64,000 bases of DNA from NCBI GenBank assembly GCA_029959085.1, contig JARWIR010000018.1, forward strand, positions 2,604,001 through 2,668,000, read 5' to 3'. Position numbers and translations under genes: made by a program. Source of the stretch: Nemophila menziesii (Eukaryota > Streptophyta > Magnoliopsida > Boraginales > Hydrophyllaceae). The notes beneath the pieces are model-generated. The model searched no databases, was not told the DNA's origin, and worked only from the letters and a program-made list of their open reading frames with translations. Shown here piece by piece: positions 23,505-38,531 of the stretch (within the stretch, counting starts at the first letter, position 1; each line of letters starts with the position of its first letter).

Positions 23505-25750
23505 AAAAATATTGTTCTATATTTACTTCCTACCGAGCCATTCTCTCACACTCTCACTACAAAAGAACTTAAAAATCTGAACCTCTCTTCTTAAAAATTC
23601 CATTTTCGTCAACAATTGGAGTGTCTAACACCTCCAAATCACATCCAGAGGTAATAAATTACTACTTTAAACCTTCATTTCTCATTTTTTTTGGAACACT
23701 TTATATGATTTTTTCTAAATAATTTTTTTCTAACCTATTTTTTTTTGTTTGTGTTTATCTTCGAATCATATGGGCATGGTCATGACTAATGTATGTTTTT
23801 TTATCAACTATTAGTGATGTAATTTTCATGATTTCTTTTTCAATTGTTTTTGTTCTTTGATTTTTCATGTTATTTTGATTCCAAAATATTGTGAGTGTTT
23901 GATGTGATTTATGTTAGTTTTAACATATTTTAGACGTAAGAACTGAAAAATATTAATTCTAAAAATTTATACAAATTTTTTTTTTTTTTTGTTGTTAATG
24001 AATTCCAAATTTTATAGAGTGTTTTAGTGTGATTTAGGTTAGTTGTGACACATTTCTATTGCTATAATTAAAAAAATTAATTAAAGAAATTTATAATTAA
24101 TTTTTAGTGGATTTGTCGTTTAGGTTATATGCTTAGTCCTGTTTTAATATGATTAGAATTATTAATAGACTTTTTTGAAATTAAAAAAATATTAAATAAT
24201 ATTATAAGGACTAAAATGTAATTTTGATAATTTTAAAGTTAATACTATTTGATAAGCTTTGTGTACATAGGAATACGTATAAGTTTTTAAAATATATAAC
24301 GATCTTTTTTCAATTAAAAAAATATTACATGAAATATATATATATAGAAATAGAGAAAGGAGATTCATGATTTCTTTTATTTTTAATTTACACTTATACC
24401 ACTCACATTTTTGAAATATGGATTTTCTTTTGGGTGGGTTTTGTATATTCACATTTATGTTCCAATATATTTTTTAAGATAAGAGTTGTATTTAGTTTTT
24501 GTTAGCTGTATTTATGCTCTTGGTAAGTTCTCGTGTTTGTTACTTCAAAGATGAATTAAGTTTAATTCATATTATAATTAAATTTTCTGTAGCTATGCTG
24601 AAACATTACAATATAGAGTGGTTAACACACATGTTTTAATGGTTATTTGTGTAGCTTAGCCCATTAAAATATCTATCGATAGATATATGTTTCTCCTAAA
24701 ATGTTCTTCAATTTTATTAATGCTCAACACACTTGATAGTAATCAGTCAATTAACAACATGAATGAATAAAGTGCTACTTAAAATATTTATTGTGCAACC
24801 TCTCATAATTTAGACAACCCAACATCGATAATTTAGAATGTTGTTAAAGAAAGAACAAGGATTTAGTTTCAAGAGTAGTAAAGTAAACATTACTGATTAA
24901 AACATCGATAAATAGAGCTTTACAATTTGACATTTATTAAAATTAATAGAATAGGTGATCTCCATTTTAATTATGTCCAGCCATGAAGCTCTATTATATT
25001 ACTATTTGTTTCACAAAAATTTGATCTCAAGACTTCATAGTCTCTGACTATCGATCTTATATAATATACAATTTTACTATTGAAACTTAAAAAAATTAAA
25101 ACAAATGTAGATTTCATTATAAATATACTATATAATGTACTATTGAAACTTTAAAAAAAACTTAATTTAAATTTCAACTAAATTTTATAAAATTTACAAA
25201 TTTTCAAATCTTTTAGTTTTAAGTTTATATTTAAATGTATGTTATATATTTACACCCAAATTCACAAGTTTGTATAACAGTTGCATTTTAAAGTATGAAC
25301 AGTAATTCAAGCAAAATAGCGTATGTAAATTAATGATCCCCTTCTTGTATTTTGAGACCAAAATTAAATATTCAACTGTCTCCCAAAGGTGGCCCAATAA
25401 ACCATTATCTACTTATCAATCATTTTAGGCCCACTTATTTTTTATTTTCTCCTATTTAACAAATAAAGCCAAGCCATTACTCTGCAAAACCATCATACCC
25501 ACGTACTCCACCCTTTCTATTTCTCTATTGACGCATCATCCAATTGTACCACCATATTCTTCTATTAAAATTTTACATAAATTCAAAATTCAGTGACCCT
25601 TTGTAATACCTTCAATCCATATAAATAGGGCATCCTATACCTAACCTAAGCACCTTGTAATTAAAATCTTCATATAGATATGTACTTTCTCTTTATCTTT
25701 CATCTATCCTTCTTATCATTTATCAAACTGGTAGAAATATAACTTTATAG

Positions 25751-26340
25751 ATGAATAAACTTGTAACCAAAATTGCTACCCAGGTTATGATTATTAATCT
25801 TGTAATGGGATTCCGTTAGATCTAGTTTTGTATTATTATTAGATCTAGTTTTTAATTGTATATATCTTATTTTTATTTTATAATTGGTAGATTTGTATAT
25901 TATCATAGTTTTTCCATATCCAAAGTATTCTTGTTGTTATGTTATAATTTGTTACCCATTTTATAAATCTGATTGGTAAAAATAAGAACCTTACCATTAT
26001 TCCAACCTAGATCTTGTTACTATCAATTAATCATTTTTTGCCACCCTCCATACTAGTGTTTTTCTCTAAAGTAACGCTTTTCTCAATAGTAATTTCTACA
26101 ATAACATGAATTGAAACAATACTGAATATGCTACTGAAGAGTTTGAAGGAAATGTTAGAATTTCACAAGTTCTTACAGATAACCTATTATTCCGGGTACT
26201 CAAACATTGTGACTTCATTAGGGACGGCTATTAATTTTGGCTCATACTTTGATTTTTTTTATCAGGTATTTTCTTCTCAGGGCTTAGTTGATCTATTCAA
26301 TCATCATATATCAATTTTACAATGTGAGTTTATCTTATAG
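25751..26340 (+). pseudogene. Possible S1/SPH-like remnant, unit 5
   Basis: Type A version with ATG present and the same internal TGA. TATA box at 25620-25627. Confidence 0.35.
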
Positions 26341-26881
26341 CTATGAATTTTATATATTTATATATGCTTTTAAATTGTTTAATTACTTGTTGATTTTGTA
26401 CTCCAATATTTTTCCTTATCCACCTGTAACTTTGAAGATCATATTTTAAATCTGCTTGGTCATTATTTTAACCTTTATTGGACAGGTTTTTTAATAATAC
26501 TTTATTAATTTAAAAAACTATATTGTTAAAATAATTTATTTTTATTATAAGATTATATTTAATTTTGTAATAGTGCTTTCATAATTTAAAAATAATATTG
26601 TTAAAAGCATTATATTTTTATTATAAGATTAATTTTAATTTTATTAATTTGAAATGTTATATATAATTTCTATTTGTCATGATATTTAGGGCAAGATATC
26701 AAATATATTTTTGTTGTTTAGTTAGAAGTTTCATACTCAACTACTATTTAGAAATGATAAGATAGGGACATATATATTTTAATATTCTTGGATGAAGGGT
26801 TCATCTAATGTGGAGAAAGGTTGTTGGTATTCAAATTATACAAAATACCTTTCTACAATTTATTAAACTAATCTCCTACCT

Positions 26882-26884
<3 letters not shown>

Positions 26885-26949
<65 letters not shown>
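26885..26949. repeat. (AT)n microsatellite, unit 5
   Basis: About 65 bases of TA repeat at the same site as in unit 3. Confidence 0.95.
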
Positions 26950-26951
<2 letters not shown>

Positions 26952-26956
26952 TAGGA

Positions 26957-27327
26957 ATATCTGTTAAGCTAAAACGTAACACATATCCTAAATATATCAC
27001 ACTCGCCGCTACTATCCTATTTTATCTTTTCTACCTCTTTAACATTCATTTCAATGGTTGATACTTTCTTATTATACTATAGCCAAAAAAAAACTCTTCT
27101 CCGATCTCTCAAATATAATATATATCATCAAACTTTGAAAAGAAGTGTATGATCTTTCAAAGGTTGATGATATGTATTATATTTGAGAGATTGTAGAAAA
27201 GTTTTTGTCAACTATAGTAAAATATGAAAGTATAAGCATTGAAATTAATTTTAAAGAGGTAGAAGAGATAAAATAGGATAGTAGTAGCGAGTGTCGGGTA
27301 TATGTTACGTTTTAGCTTAACAAATAT
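26957..27327. mobile_element. Foldback element, unit 5
   Basis: Complete except for a short deletion in the right arm near 27293 (GAGTGT joined to CGGGTA). Confidence 0.8.
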
Positions 27328-28418
27328 TTATATCATATTATTTTTTTATATTAATATTCTCGGGCTAAGTTACTAAGGAAGGATTTATGGAGGAGTAAAT
27401 GGGTTTGTAGTCCTTACTGATAAGGTGAGCAAATGGACAGGTAAGCTTGATCCGTGAAAACCCGGTCCATCTCCGCGGGAACCCACGTACTTGGACATAA
27501 ATCGGGCATTAGTGTTATCAGAACTCTAAAATTAATATAAGAAGTATAATAACATTTTACAATATTAATTATATTACATTACTAACTCATTTTATTAATT
27601 AAACAAACTTATGATATTATTAAATATAACATTTTAGTTTCTAGACTATATGAATTCTAAACTTCTAATTTGTCAAAATCTAATTACCATCATTATATAA
27701 TTTATAGCATACTAAATATACTAAAACCAAAAGAAACAGGACCATTTTGTGTTATTTATATGGTAAACTTCATTTTAAGTTATATGTGTGACATATTACC
27801 AGTTGTTTAAAAGTTATTTAAAGTTGTGATTTACTTTGTTGGGAGAAGCTTCACAACTGCTTCACTGTATTACTTTATACTATATTCTTTCGATGTAGCT
27901 ATCAGGTTTGTTATTATTCATTTGAGTCAAAATAAGTCATAAAACTATAAATTTATCTAATTACCATTAAGTAAGATATTCTAAGATTTTACACTATTGG
28001 TAAATCTGCAAAAAACATAATACAATGTATATACAGTAATATGTATTATTCTTCAAAGAAATATGAATTAAATTCAATATTAATAAAATATAAATTTACT
28101 ATATTAATATAGACCCATTTGACCCGAGAAAGTCTACTAAAAATTTGCCAAAAGGCTGTATATAAAAGTCCGCCATAACCAATAGATCAGACTCTAAAAT
28201 AGAGACCCACCGTTACATGGGCCCTTGCTGAATTTAGTCACGTGCGGAGTTTGGACTGGTGCACACATACTTACGGATAATAAGTGATGGTCATATCAAT
28301 TATTATCTTAAAGTGCATAAAATCCTAAACGTGGTAGTAAATTATTTTGATGTACAATCTTTATATTGGTCGTTTCTTGTTTTGTTAAAAATATGAATTG
28401 TAAGAAAATTCTTATTAA

Positions 28419-28565
28419 ATCCTCTGTCAAGTGACTCCTAAATATTTTAGGTGTTGTTCAACCATTCTTATATCAGATGAGTATGCCCGTGATGAAATAG
28501 ACGAACCAATCTACGTTGATAGTGATGAGGAAGTTGTTGACACGAGTGGTTACGAAACAGATTGA
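28419..28565 (+). pseudogene. Acidic C-terminal exon remnant, unit 6
   Basis: The type A frame with GAA ACA GAT near the stop (Ala to Thr). Confidence 0.3.
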
Positions 28566-28772
28566 AGTGTTTTATTATATCTTTATTGTTTTTGTAGTCA
28601 ATTTCGTGTTTTTTTTTTTGAAAATTTGTGTTTAAGTTTGATTATTTGTTATGATTATGTGTTTTCATTGTGTATAACTGATTACATTACTATTCTTTCT
28701 AATATAACAGGTGTTTAAAAATTAAAACCGTTCCTTACAATTAAATAAAAAAGGAAATATATTTTATCATTT

Positions 28773-29089
28773 GCGACTACATTGTAGTTGCTAGAGATGA
28801 AGAACCAGTCCTTAATGAGTGGGTGACATTTACACCTAGTTCATGCGTATGAGCTTATCGAGAATAATGGGTCATTCGCGACTACATAAGTAGTCATTAA
28901 TAATGGATTTATTATTTATTAAATTAATGGTGGTCCACTTTCGCACCCATTGGTTTCCACGCGTTTAATTTTTAGTTTTTGCGACTACTTTGTAGTAGCG
29001 AATAAGCCAAGTCTCGGTCAAAAAAATGAGTCAAACTCAACATTAGCGACTAAATACCCTATCTTTCGTGACTACCTGATGTAGTCACG
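28773..29089. repeat. GCGACTAC palindrome cluster, unit 6
   Basis: Four quasi-palindromes; the last has the CACGA form found in type B. Confidence 0.55.
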
Positions 29090-31341
29090 AAAAATATTGT
29101 TCTATATTTACTTCCTACCGAGCCATTCTCTCACACTCTCACTACAACAAAACTTAAAATTCTGAACCTCTCTTCTTAAAAATTCCATTTTCGTCAACAA
29201 TTGGAGTGTCTAACACCTCCAAATCACATCCAAAGGTAATAAATTACTACTTTAAACCTTCATTTCTCATTTTTTTTTGGAACACTTTATATGATTTTTT
29301 CTAAATAATTTTTTTCTAACCTATTTTTTTTTGTTTGTGTTTATCTTCGAATCATATGGGCATGGTCATGACTAATGTATGTTTTTTTATCAACTATTAG
29401 TGATGTAATTTTCATGATTTCTTTTTCAATTGTTTTTGGTCTTTGATTTTTCATGTAATTTTGATTCCAAAATATTGTGAGTGTTTGATGTGATTTATGT
29501 TAGTTTTAACATATTTTAGACGTAAGAACTGAAAAATATTAATTCTAAAAATTTATACAAAAAAAATTATTTTCTTTTTGTTGTTAATGAATTCCAAATT
29601 TTATAGAGTGTTTTAGTGTGATTTAGGTTAGTTGTGACACATTTCTATTGCTATAATTAAAAAAATTAATTAAAGAAATTTATAATTAATTTTTAGTGGA
29701 TTTGTCGTTTAGGTTATATGCTTAGTCCTGTTTTAATATGATTAGAATTATTAATGGACCTTTTTGAAATTAAAAAAATATTAAATAATATTATAAGGAC
29801 TAAAATGTAATTTTGATAATTTTAAAGTTAATACTATTTGATAAGCTTGGTGTACATAGGAACACGTATAAGTTTTTAAAAAATATAACGATCTTTTTTC
29901 AATTAAAAAAATATTACACGAAATATATATATATATAGAAATAGAGAAAGGAGATTCATGATTTCTTTTATTTTTAATTTACACTTATACCACTCACATT
30001 TTTGAAATATGGATTTTCTTTTGGGTGGGTTTTGTATATTCACATTTATGTTCCAATATATTTTTTAAAATAAGAGTTGTAGTTAGTTTTTGTTAGCTGT
30101 ATTTATGCTCTTGGTAAGTTCTAGTGTTTGTTACTTCAAAGATGAATTAAGTTTAATTCATATTATAATTAAATTTTCTGTAGCTATGCTGAAACATTAC
30201 AATATAGAGTGGTTAACACACATGTTTTAATGGTTATTTGTGTAGCTTAGCCCATTAAAATATCTATCGATAGATATATGTTTCTACTAAAATGTTCTTC
30301 AATTTTATTAATGCTCAACACACTTGATAGTAATCAGTCAATTAACAACATGAATGAATAAAGTGCTACTTAAAATATTTATTGTGCAACCTCTCATAAT
30401 TTAGACAACCCAACATCGATATTTCAGAATGTTGTTAAAGAAAGAACAAGGATTTAGTTTCAAGAGTAGTAAAGTAAACATTACTGATAAAAACATCGAT
30501 AAATAGAGCTTTACAATTTAACAATTATTAAAATTAATAGAATAGGTGATCTCCATTTTAATTATGTCCAACCATGAAGCTCTATTATATTACTATTTGT
30601 TTCACAAAAATTTGATCTCAAGACTTCATAGTCTCGGACTATCGATCTTATATAATATACAATTTTACTATTGAAACTTAAAAAAATTAAAACAAATGTA
30701 GATTTCAATATAAATATACTATATAATGTACTATTGAAACATTAAAAAAAACTTAATTTAAATTTCAACTAAATTTTATAAAATTTATAAATTTTCAAAT
30801 CTTTTAGTTTTAAGTTTATATTTAAATGTATGTTATATATTTACACCCAAATTCACAAGTTTGTATAACAGTTGCATTTTAAAGTATGAACAGTAATTCA
30901 AGCATAATAGCGTATGTAAATTAATGATCCCCTTCTTGTATTTTGAGACCCAAATTAAATATCCAACTGTCTCCCAAAGGTGGCCCAATAAACCATTATC
31001 TACTTATCAATCATTTTAGGCCCACTTATTTTTTATTTTCTCCTATTTAACAAATAAAGCCAAGCCATTACTCTGCAAAACCATCATACCCACGTACTCC
31101 ACCCTTTCTATTTCTCTATTGACGCATCATCCAATTGTACCACCATATTCTTCTATTAAAATTTTACATAAATTCAAAATTCAGTGACCCTTTGTAATAC
31201 CTTCAATCCATATAAATAGGGCATCCCATACCTAACCTAAGCACCTTGTAATTGATATCTTCATATAGATATGTACTTTCTCTTTATCTTTCATCTATCC
31301 TTCTTATCATTTATCAAACTGGTAGAAATATAACTTTATAG

Positions 31342-31931
31342 ATGAATAAACTTATAACCAAAATTGCTACCCAGGTTATGATTATTAATCTTGTAATGGG
31401 ATTCGGTTAGATCTAGTTTTGTATTATTATTAGATCTAGTTTTTAATTGTATATATCTTATTTTTATTTTATAATTGATAGATTTGTATATTATCATAGT
31501 TTTTCCATATCCAAAGTATTCTTGTTGTTATGTTATAATTTGTTACCCATTTTATAAATCTGATTGGTAAATATAAGAACCTTACCATTATTCCAACCTA
31601 GATCTTGTTACTATCAATTAATCATTTTTTGCCACCCTCCATACTAGTGTTTTTCTCTAAAGTAACGCTTTTCTCAATAGTAATTTCTACAATAACATGA
31701 ATTGAAACAATTCTGAATATGCTACTGAAGAGTTTGAAGGAAATGTTAGAATTTCACAAGTTCTTACAGATAACCTATTATTCCGGGTACTCAAACATTG
31801 TGACTTCATTAGGGACGGCTATTAATTTTGGCTCATACTTTGATTTTTTTTATCAGGTATTTTCTTCTCAGGGCTTAGTTGATCTATTCAATCATCATGT
31901 ATCAATTTTACAATGTGAGTTTATCTTATAG
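31342..31931 (+). pseudogene. Possible S1/SPH-like remnant, unit 6
   Basis: As unit 1, with one substitution giving HHVSILQC. TATA box at 31211-31218. Confidence 0.35.
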
Positions 31932-32501
31932 CTATGAATTTTATATATTTATATATGCTTTTAAATTGTTTAATTACTTGTTGATTTTGTACTCCAATAT
32001 TTTTCCTTATCCACCTGTAACTTTGAAGATCATATTTTAAATCTGCTTGGTCATTATTTTAACCTTTATTGGACAGGTTTTTTAATAATACTTTATTAAT
32101 TTAAAAAAATATATTGTTAAAATAATTTATTTTTATTATAAGATTATATTTAATTTTGTAATAGTGCTTTCATAATTTAAAAATAATATTGTTAAAAGCA
32201 TTATATTTTTATTATAAGATTAATTTTAATTTTATTTATTTGAAATGTTATATATAATTTCTATTTGTCATGATATTTAGGGCAAGATGTCAAATATATT
32301 TTTGTTGTTTAGTTAGAAGTTTCATACTCAATTACTATTTAGAAATGATAAGATAGGGACATATATATTTTAATATTCTTGGATGAAGGGTTCATCTAAT
32401 GTGGAGAAAGGTTTTTGGTATTCAAATTATACAAAATACCTTTCTACAATTTATTAAACTAATCTCCTACCTTTCTATATATATATATATATATGCTAGG
32501 A

Positions 32502-32885
32502 ATATCTGTTAAGCTAAAACGTAACACATATCCTAAATATATCACACTCGCCGCTACTATCCTATTTTATCTTTTCTACCTCTTTAACATTCATTTCAAT
32601 GGTTGATACTTTCTTATTATACTATAGCAAAAAAAATAAAAACTCTTCTCCGATCTCTCAAATATAATATATATCATCAAACTTTGAAAAGAAGTGTATG
32701 ATCTTTCAAAGGTTGATGATATGTATTATATTTGACAGATTGTAGAAAAGTTTTTGTCAACTATAGCAAAATATGAAAGTATAAGCATTGAAATTAATTT
32801 TAAAGAGGTAGAAGAGATAAAATAGGATAGTAGCGGCGAGTGTGATATATTTCGGGTATATGTTACGTTTTAGCTTAACAAATAT
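32502..32885. mobile_element. Foldback element, unit 6
   Basis: Complete, preceded by a short (AT)n at 32476-32494. Confidence 0.8.
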
Positions 32886-34006
32886 TTATATCATATTATT
32901 TTTTTATATTAATATTCTCGGGCTAAGTTACTAAGGAAGGATTTATGGAAGAGTAAATGGGTTTGTAGTTCTTACTGATAAGGTGAGCAAATGGACAGGT
33001 AAGCTTGATCCGTGAAAACCCGGTCCATCTCCGGGCTTTGGGACTTTATCACTTTATTTTTAGCTAAACCCACGTACTTGGACGTAAATCGGGCATTAGT
33101 GCTATCAGAACTCTAAAATTAATATAAGAAGTATAATAACATTTTACAATATTAATTATATTACATTACTAACTCATTTTATTAATTAAACAAACTTATG
33201 ATATTATTAAATATAACATTTTAGTTTCTAGACTATATGAATTCTAAACTTCTAATTTGTCAAAATCTAATTACCATCATTATATAATTTATAGCATACT
33301 AAATATACTAAAACCAAAAGAAACTGGACCATTTTGTGTTATTTATATGGTAAACTTCATTTTAAGTTATATGTGTGACATATTACCAGTTGTTTAAAAG
33401 TTATTTAAAGTTGTGATTTACTTTGTTGGGAGAAGCTTCACAACTGCTTTACTGTATTACTTTATACTATATTCTTTCGATGTAGCTATCAGGTTTGTTA
33501 TTATTCATTTGAGTCAAAATAAGTCATAAAATCTATAAATTTATCTAATTACCATTAAGTAAGATATTCTAAGATTTTACACTATTGGTAAATCTGCAAA
33601 AAACATAATACAATGTATATACAGTAATATGTATTAATCTTCAAAGAAATATGGATTAAATTCAATATTAATAAAATATAAATTTACTATATTAATATAG
33701 AACCATTTGACCCGAGAAAGTCTACTAAAAATTTGCCAAAAGGCTGTATATAAAAGCCCGCCATAACCAATAGATCAGACTCTAAAATAGAGACCCACCG
33801 TTACATGGGCCCTTGCTGAATTGAGTCACGTGCGGGGTTTGGACTGGTGCACACATACTTACGGATAATAAGTGATGGTCATATCAATTATTATCTTAAA
33901 GTGCATAAAATCCTAAACGTGGTAGTAAATTATTTTGATGTACAATCTTTATATTGGTTGTTTCTTGTTTTGTTAAAAATATGAATTGTAAGAAAATTCT
34001 TATTAA

Positions 34007-34153
34007 ATCCTCTGTCAAGTGTCTCCTAACTATTTTAGGTGTTGTTCAACCATTCTTATATCATATGAGTATGCCAGTGATAAAATAGACGAACCAATCT
34101 ACGTTGATAGTGATGAGGAAGTTGTTGACACGAGTGGTTACGAAGCAGATTGA
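34007..34153 (+). pseudogene. Acidic C-terminal exon remnant, unit 7
   Basis: Like unit 4, with AGT GAT AAA where unit 4 has TGT AAT AAA. Confidence 0.25.
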
Positions 34154-34360
34154 AGTGTTTTATTATATCTTTATTGTTTTTGTAGTCAATTTCGCGTTTT
34201 TTTTTTAAAATTTTGTGTTTAAGTTTGATTATTTGTTATGATTATGTGTTTTCATTGTGTATAACTGATTACATTACTAATTTTTCTAATATAACAGGTG
34301 TTTAAAAATTAAAACCGTTCCTTACAATTAAATAAAAAAGGAAATATTTTTTTATCATTT

Positions 34361-34660
34361 GCGACTATATTGTAGTTGCTAGAGATGAAGAACAAGTTCT
34401 TAATGAGTGGGGACATTTACGCCTAGTTCATGCGTATGAGCTAATCAAGAATGATGGGGTCATTCGCGACTACATAAGTAGTCGTTAATAATGGATTTAA
34501 TATTTATTAAATTATTGGTGGTCCACTTTCCCACTCATTAATTGCCACGCGTTTAATTTTTAGTTTTCGCGACAACTTTGTAGTAGCGAATAAGCCAAGT
34601 CTCGGTAAAAAAATGAGTCAAACTCGACATTAGCGACTAAATACCCTATCTGATGTCACG
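34361..34660. repeat. GCGACTAC palindrome cluster, unit 7
   Basis: Same partial loss of the fourth palindrome as unit 4. Confidence 0.5.
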
Positions 34661-36894
34661 AAAAATATTGTTCTATATGTACTTCCTACCGAGCCATTCT
34701 CTCACACTCACAATACTCCAAAACTTAAAAATCTAAACCTCTCTTCTAAAATCTTCCATTTCCGACAACAATTGGAGTGTCTAACACCTCCAAATCACAT
34801 CCAAAGGTAATAAATTCCTACTTTAAACCTTCATTTCTCATTTTTTTGGAACAATTTATATGATTTATGCTAAATAATTTTTTTCTAACCTAATTTATTT
34901 TGTTTGTGTTTATCTTCGAATCATATGCGCATGGTCATGACTAAATGTATGTTTTTTATCAACTATTAGTGATGTAATTTTCATGATTTCTTTTTAAATT
35001 GTTTTTGTTCTTTGATTTTTCATGTTATTTTAATTCCAAAATATTGTGAGTGTTTTAGGATGTGATTTATGTTAGTTTTAACATATTTTAGATGTAAGAA
35101 CTGAAAAATATTAATTGTAAATATTTCTACCAAAAAAAATTATTTTCTTTTTGTTGTCAATGAATTCCAAATTTTATAGAGTGTTTTTAGTGTGATTTAG
35201 GTTAGTTGTGACACATTTTGATTGCTATAATTAAAAAAATTAATTAAAGAAATTTATAATTAATTTTTAGTGGATTCGGCGTTTAGGTTATATGCTTAGC
35301 CCTATTTTAATATGATTAGAATTATTAATGGACCTATTTGCAATTAAAAAAATAATAAATAATATTATAAGGACTAAAATGTAATTATTGATAATTTTAA
35401 AATTAATACTATTTGATAATCTTGGTGTACATAGGAATATGTATAAGATTTTAAAAAATACAACGATCTTTTTTCAATTGAAAAAATATTACATGAAATA
35501 TACTTATATAGAAAGACAGAGGAGATTCGTGAATTCTTTTATTTTTCATTTACACTTATACCCCTCACAGTTTTTAAATATGTATTTTCTTTTGGGTGGG
35601 TTTTGTATATTTACATTTATGTCCCCATATATTTTTTAAAATAAGAGGTGTATTTAGTTTTTGTTAGTTATATTTATGCTCCTGGAAAGTTCTCGTGTTT
35701 GTTGCTTCAAAGATAAATTAAGTTTAATTCACATTATAATTAAATTTTCTGTAGCTATGTTGAAACATTACAATATAGAGTGGTTAACACACATGTTTTA
35801 ATGGTTATTTGTGTAGCTTAGCCCATTAAAATATCTATCGATAGATATGTGTTTCTACTAGATGTTCTTCAATTATATTAATGCTCAACACACTTGATAG
35901 TAATCAGTCAATTAAGGAATGAATAAAGTGCTACTTAAAATATTTATTGTACAACCTCTCATAATTTAGACAACCCAACATAGATATTTCAGAATGTTGT
36001 TAAAGAAAGAACAAGGATTTAGTTTCAAGAGTTGTAAAGTAAACATTACTGATTAGAACATCGATAAATAGAGCTATAAAATTTGACATTTATTAAAATT
36101 AATAGAATAGGTGATCTTCATTTTGATTATGTCCAACCATGAAGCTCTATTATATTACTATTTATTTCACAAAAATTTGATCTCAAGACTTCATAGTCTC
36201 TGACTATCGATATTATATAATATACAATTTTACTATTGAAACTTAAAAAATTAAAACAGATGTAGATTTCATTATAAATATACTATATAACTTACTATTG
36301 AAACTTTAAAAAAAATACTTGATTTAAATTTCAACTAAATCTTATTAAATTTACAAATTTTCAAATCTTTTAGTTTCAAGTTTATATTTAAATGTATGTT
36401 ATATTTACACCCAAATTCACAAGTTTGTATAACAGTTGCAATTTAAAGTATGAACAGTAATGCAAGCATAATAGCGTATGTAAATTAATGATCCCCTTCT
36501 TGTATTTTGCAACCCAAATTAAATATCCAACTGTCTCCCAAAGATGGCCCAATAAACCATTATCTACTAATCAACCATTTTAGACCCACTTATTTTTTAT
36601 TTTCTCCTATTTAAACAAATAAAGCCAAGCCATTACTCTGCAAAACCATCATACCCACGTACTCCACCCTTTCTATTTCTCAATTGACGCAACATCCAAT
36701 TGTACCACCACATTCTTCTATTAAAATTTCACATAAATTCAAAAATGTCAGTGACCCTTTGTAATACCTTCAATCAATATAAAACGGGCAGCCCACACCT
36801 AACATAAGCACCTTGTAATTAAAATCATCATATAGATATGTACTTTCTCTTTATCGTTTGTTTATCCTTCTTATCATTTATCAAACGGTTAGAA

Positions 36895-37486
36895 AATAAA
36901 CTTGTAACCAAAATTGCTACCCAAGGTATGATTATTAATCTTGTAATGGGATTTCGGTTAGATCTAGTTTTGTATTATTATTAGATCTAGTTTTTAATTG
37001 TATATATCTTATTTTTATTTTAGAATTGGTAGATCTCAGTGTATATTATCATAGTTCTTCCATATCCAAAGTATTCTTGTTGTTATGTTATAATTTGTTA
37101 CCCGTATTATAAATCTGATTAGTAAAAATAAGAACCTTACCTTTATTCCAACCTAGATCTTGTTACTATTAATTAATAATTTTTTGCCACCCTTTATACT
37201 AGTGTTTTTCTTGAAAGTAACGATTTTCTCAATAGTAATTTCTACAATAACATGAATTGAAACAATTCTGAATATGCTACTGAAAAGTTTGAAGGAAATG
37301 TTAGAATTTCACAAGATCTTACAGATAATCAATTACTCCTGGTACTCAAACATTGTGACTTCATTAGGGACGGTTATTTATTTTGGCTCATACTTTGATT
37401 TTTTTTATCAAGGTATTTTCTTCTCGGGGCTAAGTTGATCTATTCAATCATCATATATCAATTTTACAATGTGAGTTTATCTTATA
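36895..37486 (+). pseudogene. Possible S1/SPH-like remnant, unit 7
   Basis: Start ATG lost as in unit 4; TATAAAA at 36778-36784. Confidence 0.35.
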
Positions 37487-38109
37487 GCTATGAATTTTAT
37501 ATATTTATATATGCTTTTAAATTGTTTAATTACTTGTTTATTTTGTACTCCAACATTTGTCCTTATCCACATGTAACTTTGAAGATTATATTTTAAATCT
37601 GCTTGGTCATTATTTTAACCTTTATTGGACAGGTTTTTTCTAATAATACTTTATTAATTTAAAAAAGTATATCGTTAAAATAATTTATTTTTATTATAAG
37701 ATTATATTTAATTTTGTAATAGTTCTTTCATATTTTAAAAATAATATTGTTAAAAGCATTATATTTTTATTATAAGATTAATTTTAATTTTATTAATTTG
37801 AAATGTTATATATAATTTCTATTTGTCATGATATTTAGGGCAAAATATGAAATATCTTTTTGTGGTTTAGTTAGAAGTTTCATACTCAATTACTATTTAG
37901 AACTGATTAAATAGGGACATATATATTATAATATTCTTGGATGAAAGGTTCATCTAATGTGGAGTAAGGATGTTGGTATTCAAAATATAAAAAATACCTT
38001 TCTACAATTTATTAAACTAATCTCCTAGTTAAGAATAATGATAAAAAAATATATATTCTAGAAAGAAAGGTATTCAGATAGGAATAAATATCTAAAATAG
38101 GATACAATG

Positions 38110-38153
<44 letters not shown>

Positions 38154-38154
<1 letters not shown>

Positions 38155-38531
38155 TATCTGTTAAGCTAAAACGTAACACATACCCTAAATATATAACACT
38201 CGCCGCTACTATCCTATTTTATCTTTTCTACCTCTTTAACATTTATTTCAATGCTTGATACTTTCTTATTGTACTATAGCCAACGAAAACTCTTCTCCGA
38301 TCTCTCAAATATAATATATATCATCAAACTTTGAAAAGAAGTGTATGATCTTTCAAAGGTTGATGATATGTATTATATTTGAGAGATCGTAAAAACGTTT
38401 TTGTCAACTATAGTAATATATGAAAGTATAAGCATTGAAATTAATTTTAAAGAGGTAGAAGAGATAAAATAGGATAGTAGCGGCGAGTGTGATATATTTA
38501 GGGTATATGTTACGTTTTAGCTTAACAAATT
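38154..38531. mobile_element. Foldback element, unit 7
   Basis: Complete, preceded by (AT)n at 38112-38151. Confidence 0.8.

Larger units (their letters stand above)
22530..27747 (+). repeat. Array unit 5 (chimera, B front and A back)
   Basis: The first ~0.8 kb matches the front of unit 9 (for example the GTCGACACG and ATTTATGTTTAAG states). From about 23290-23380 onward it follows type A, closest to unit 6. A deletion near 22595 removes about 380 bases including the W-box and TATA of promoter block 1. A further 31-base deletion lies near 27479. Confidence 0.95.
27748..33334 (+). repeat. Array unit 6 (type A)
   Basis: Type A over most of its length; the first kilobase carries states shared with units 4 and 7 (TTAAAAG, GTGATTTACTTTG). 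Shares GAACACGTATAAG with unit 3, which supports the 16.4-kb segment duplication. Confidence 0.95.

Noticed and set aside
24192..24452. 86-codon minus-strand frame in unit 5
   Set aside because: Low-complexity Ile/Tyr/Lys/Leu composition; closed in the other units.
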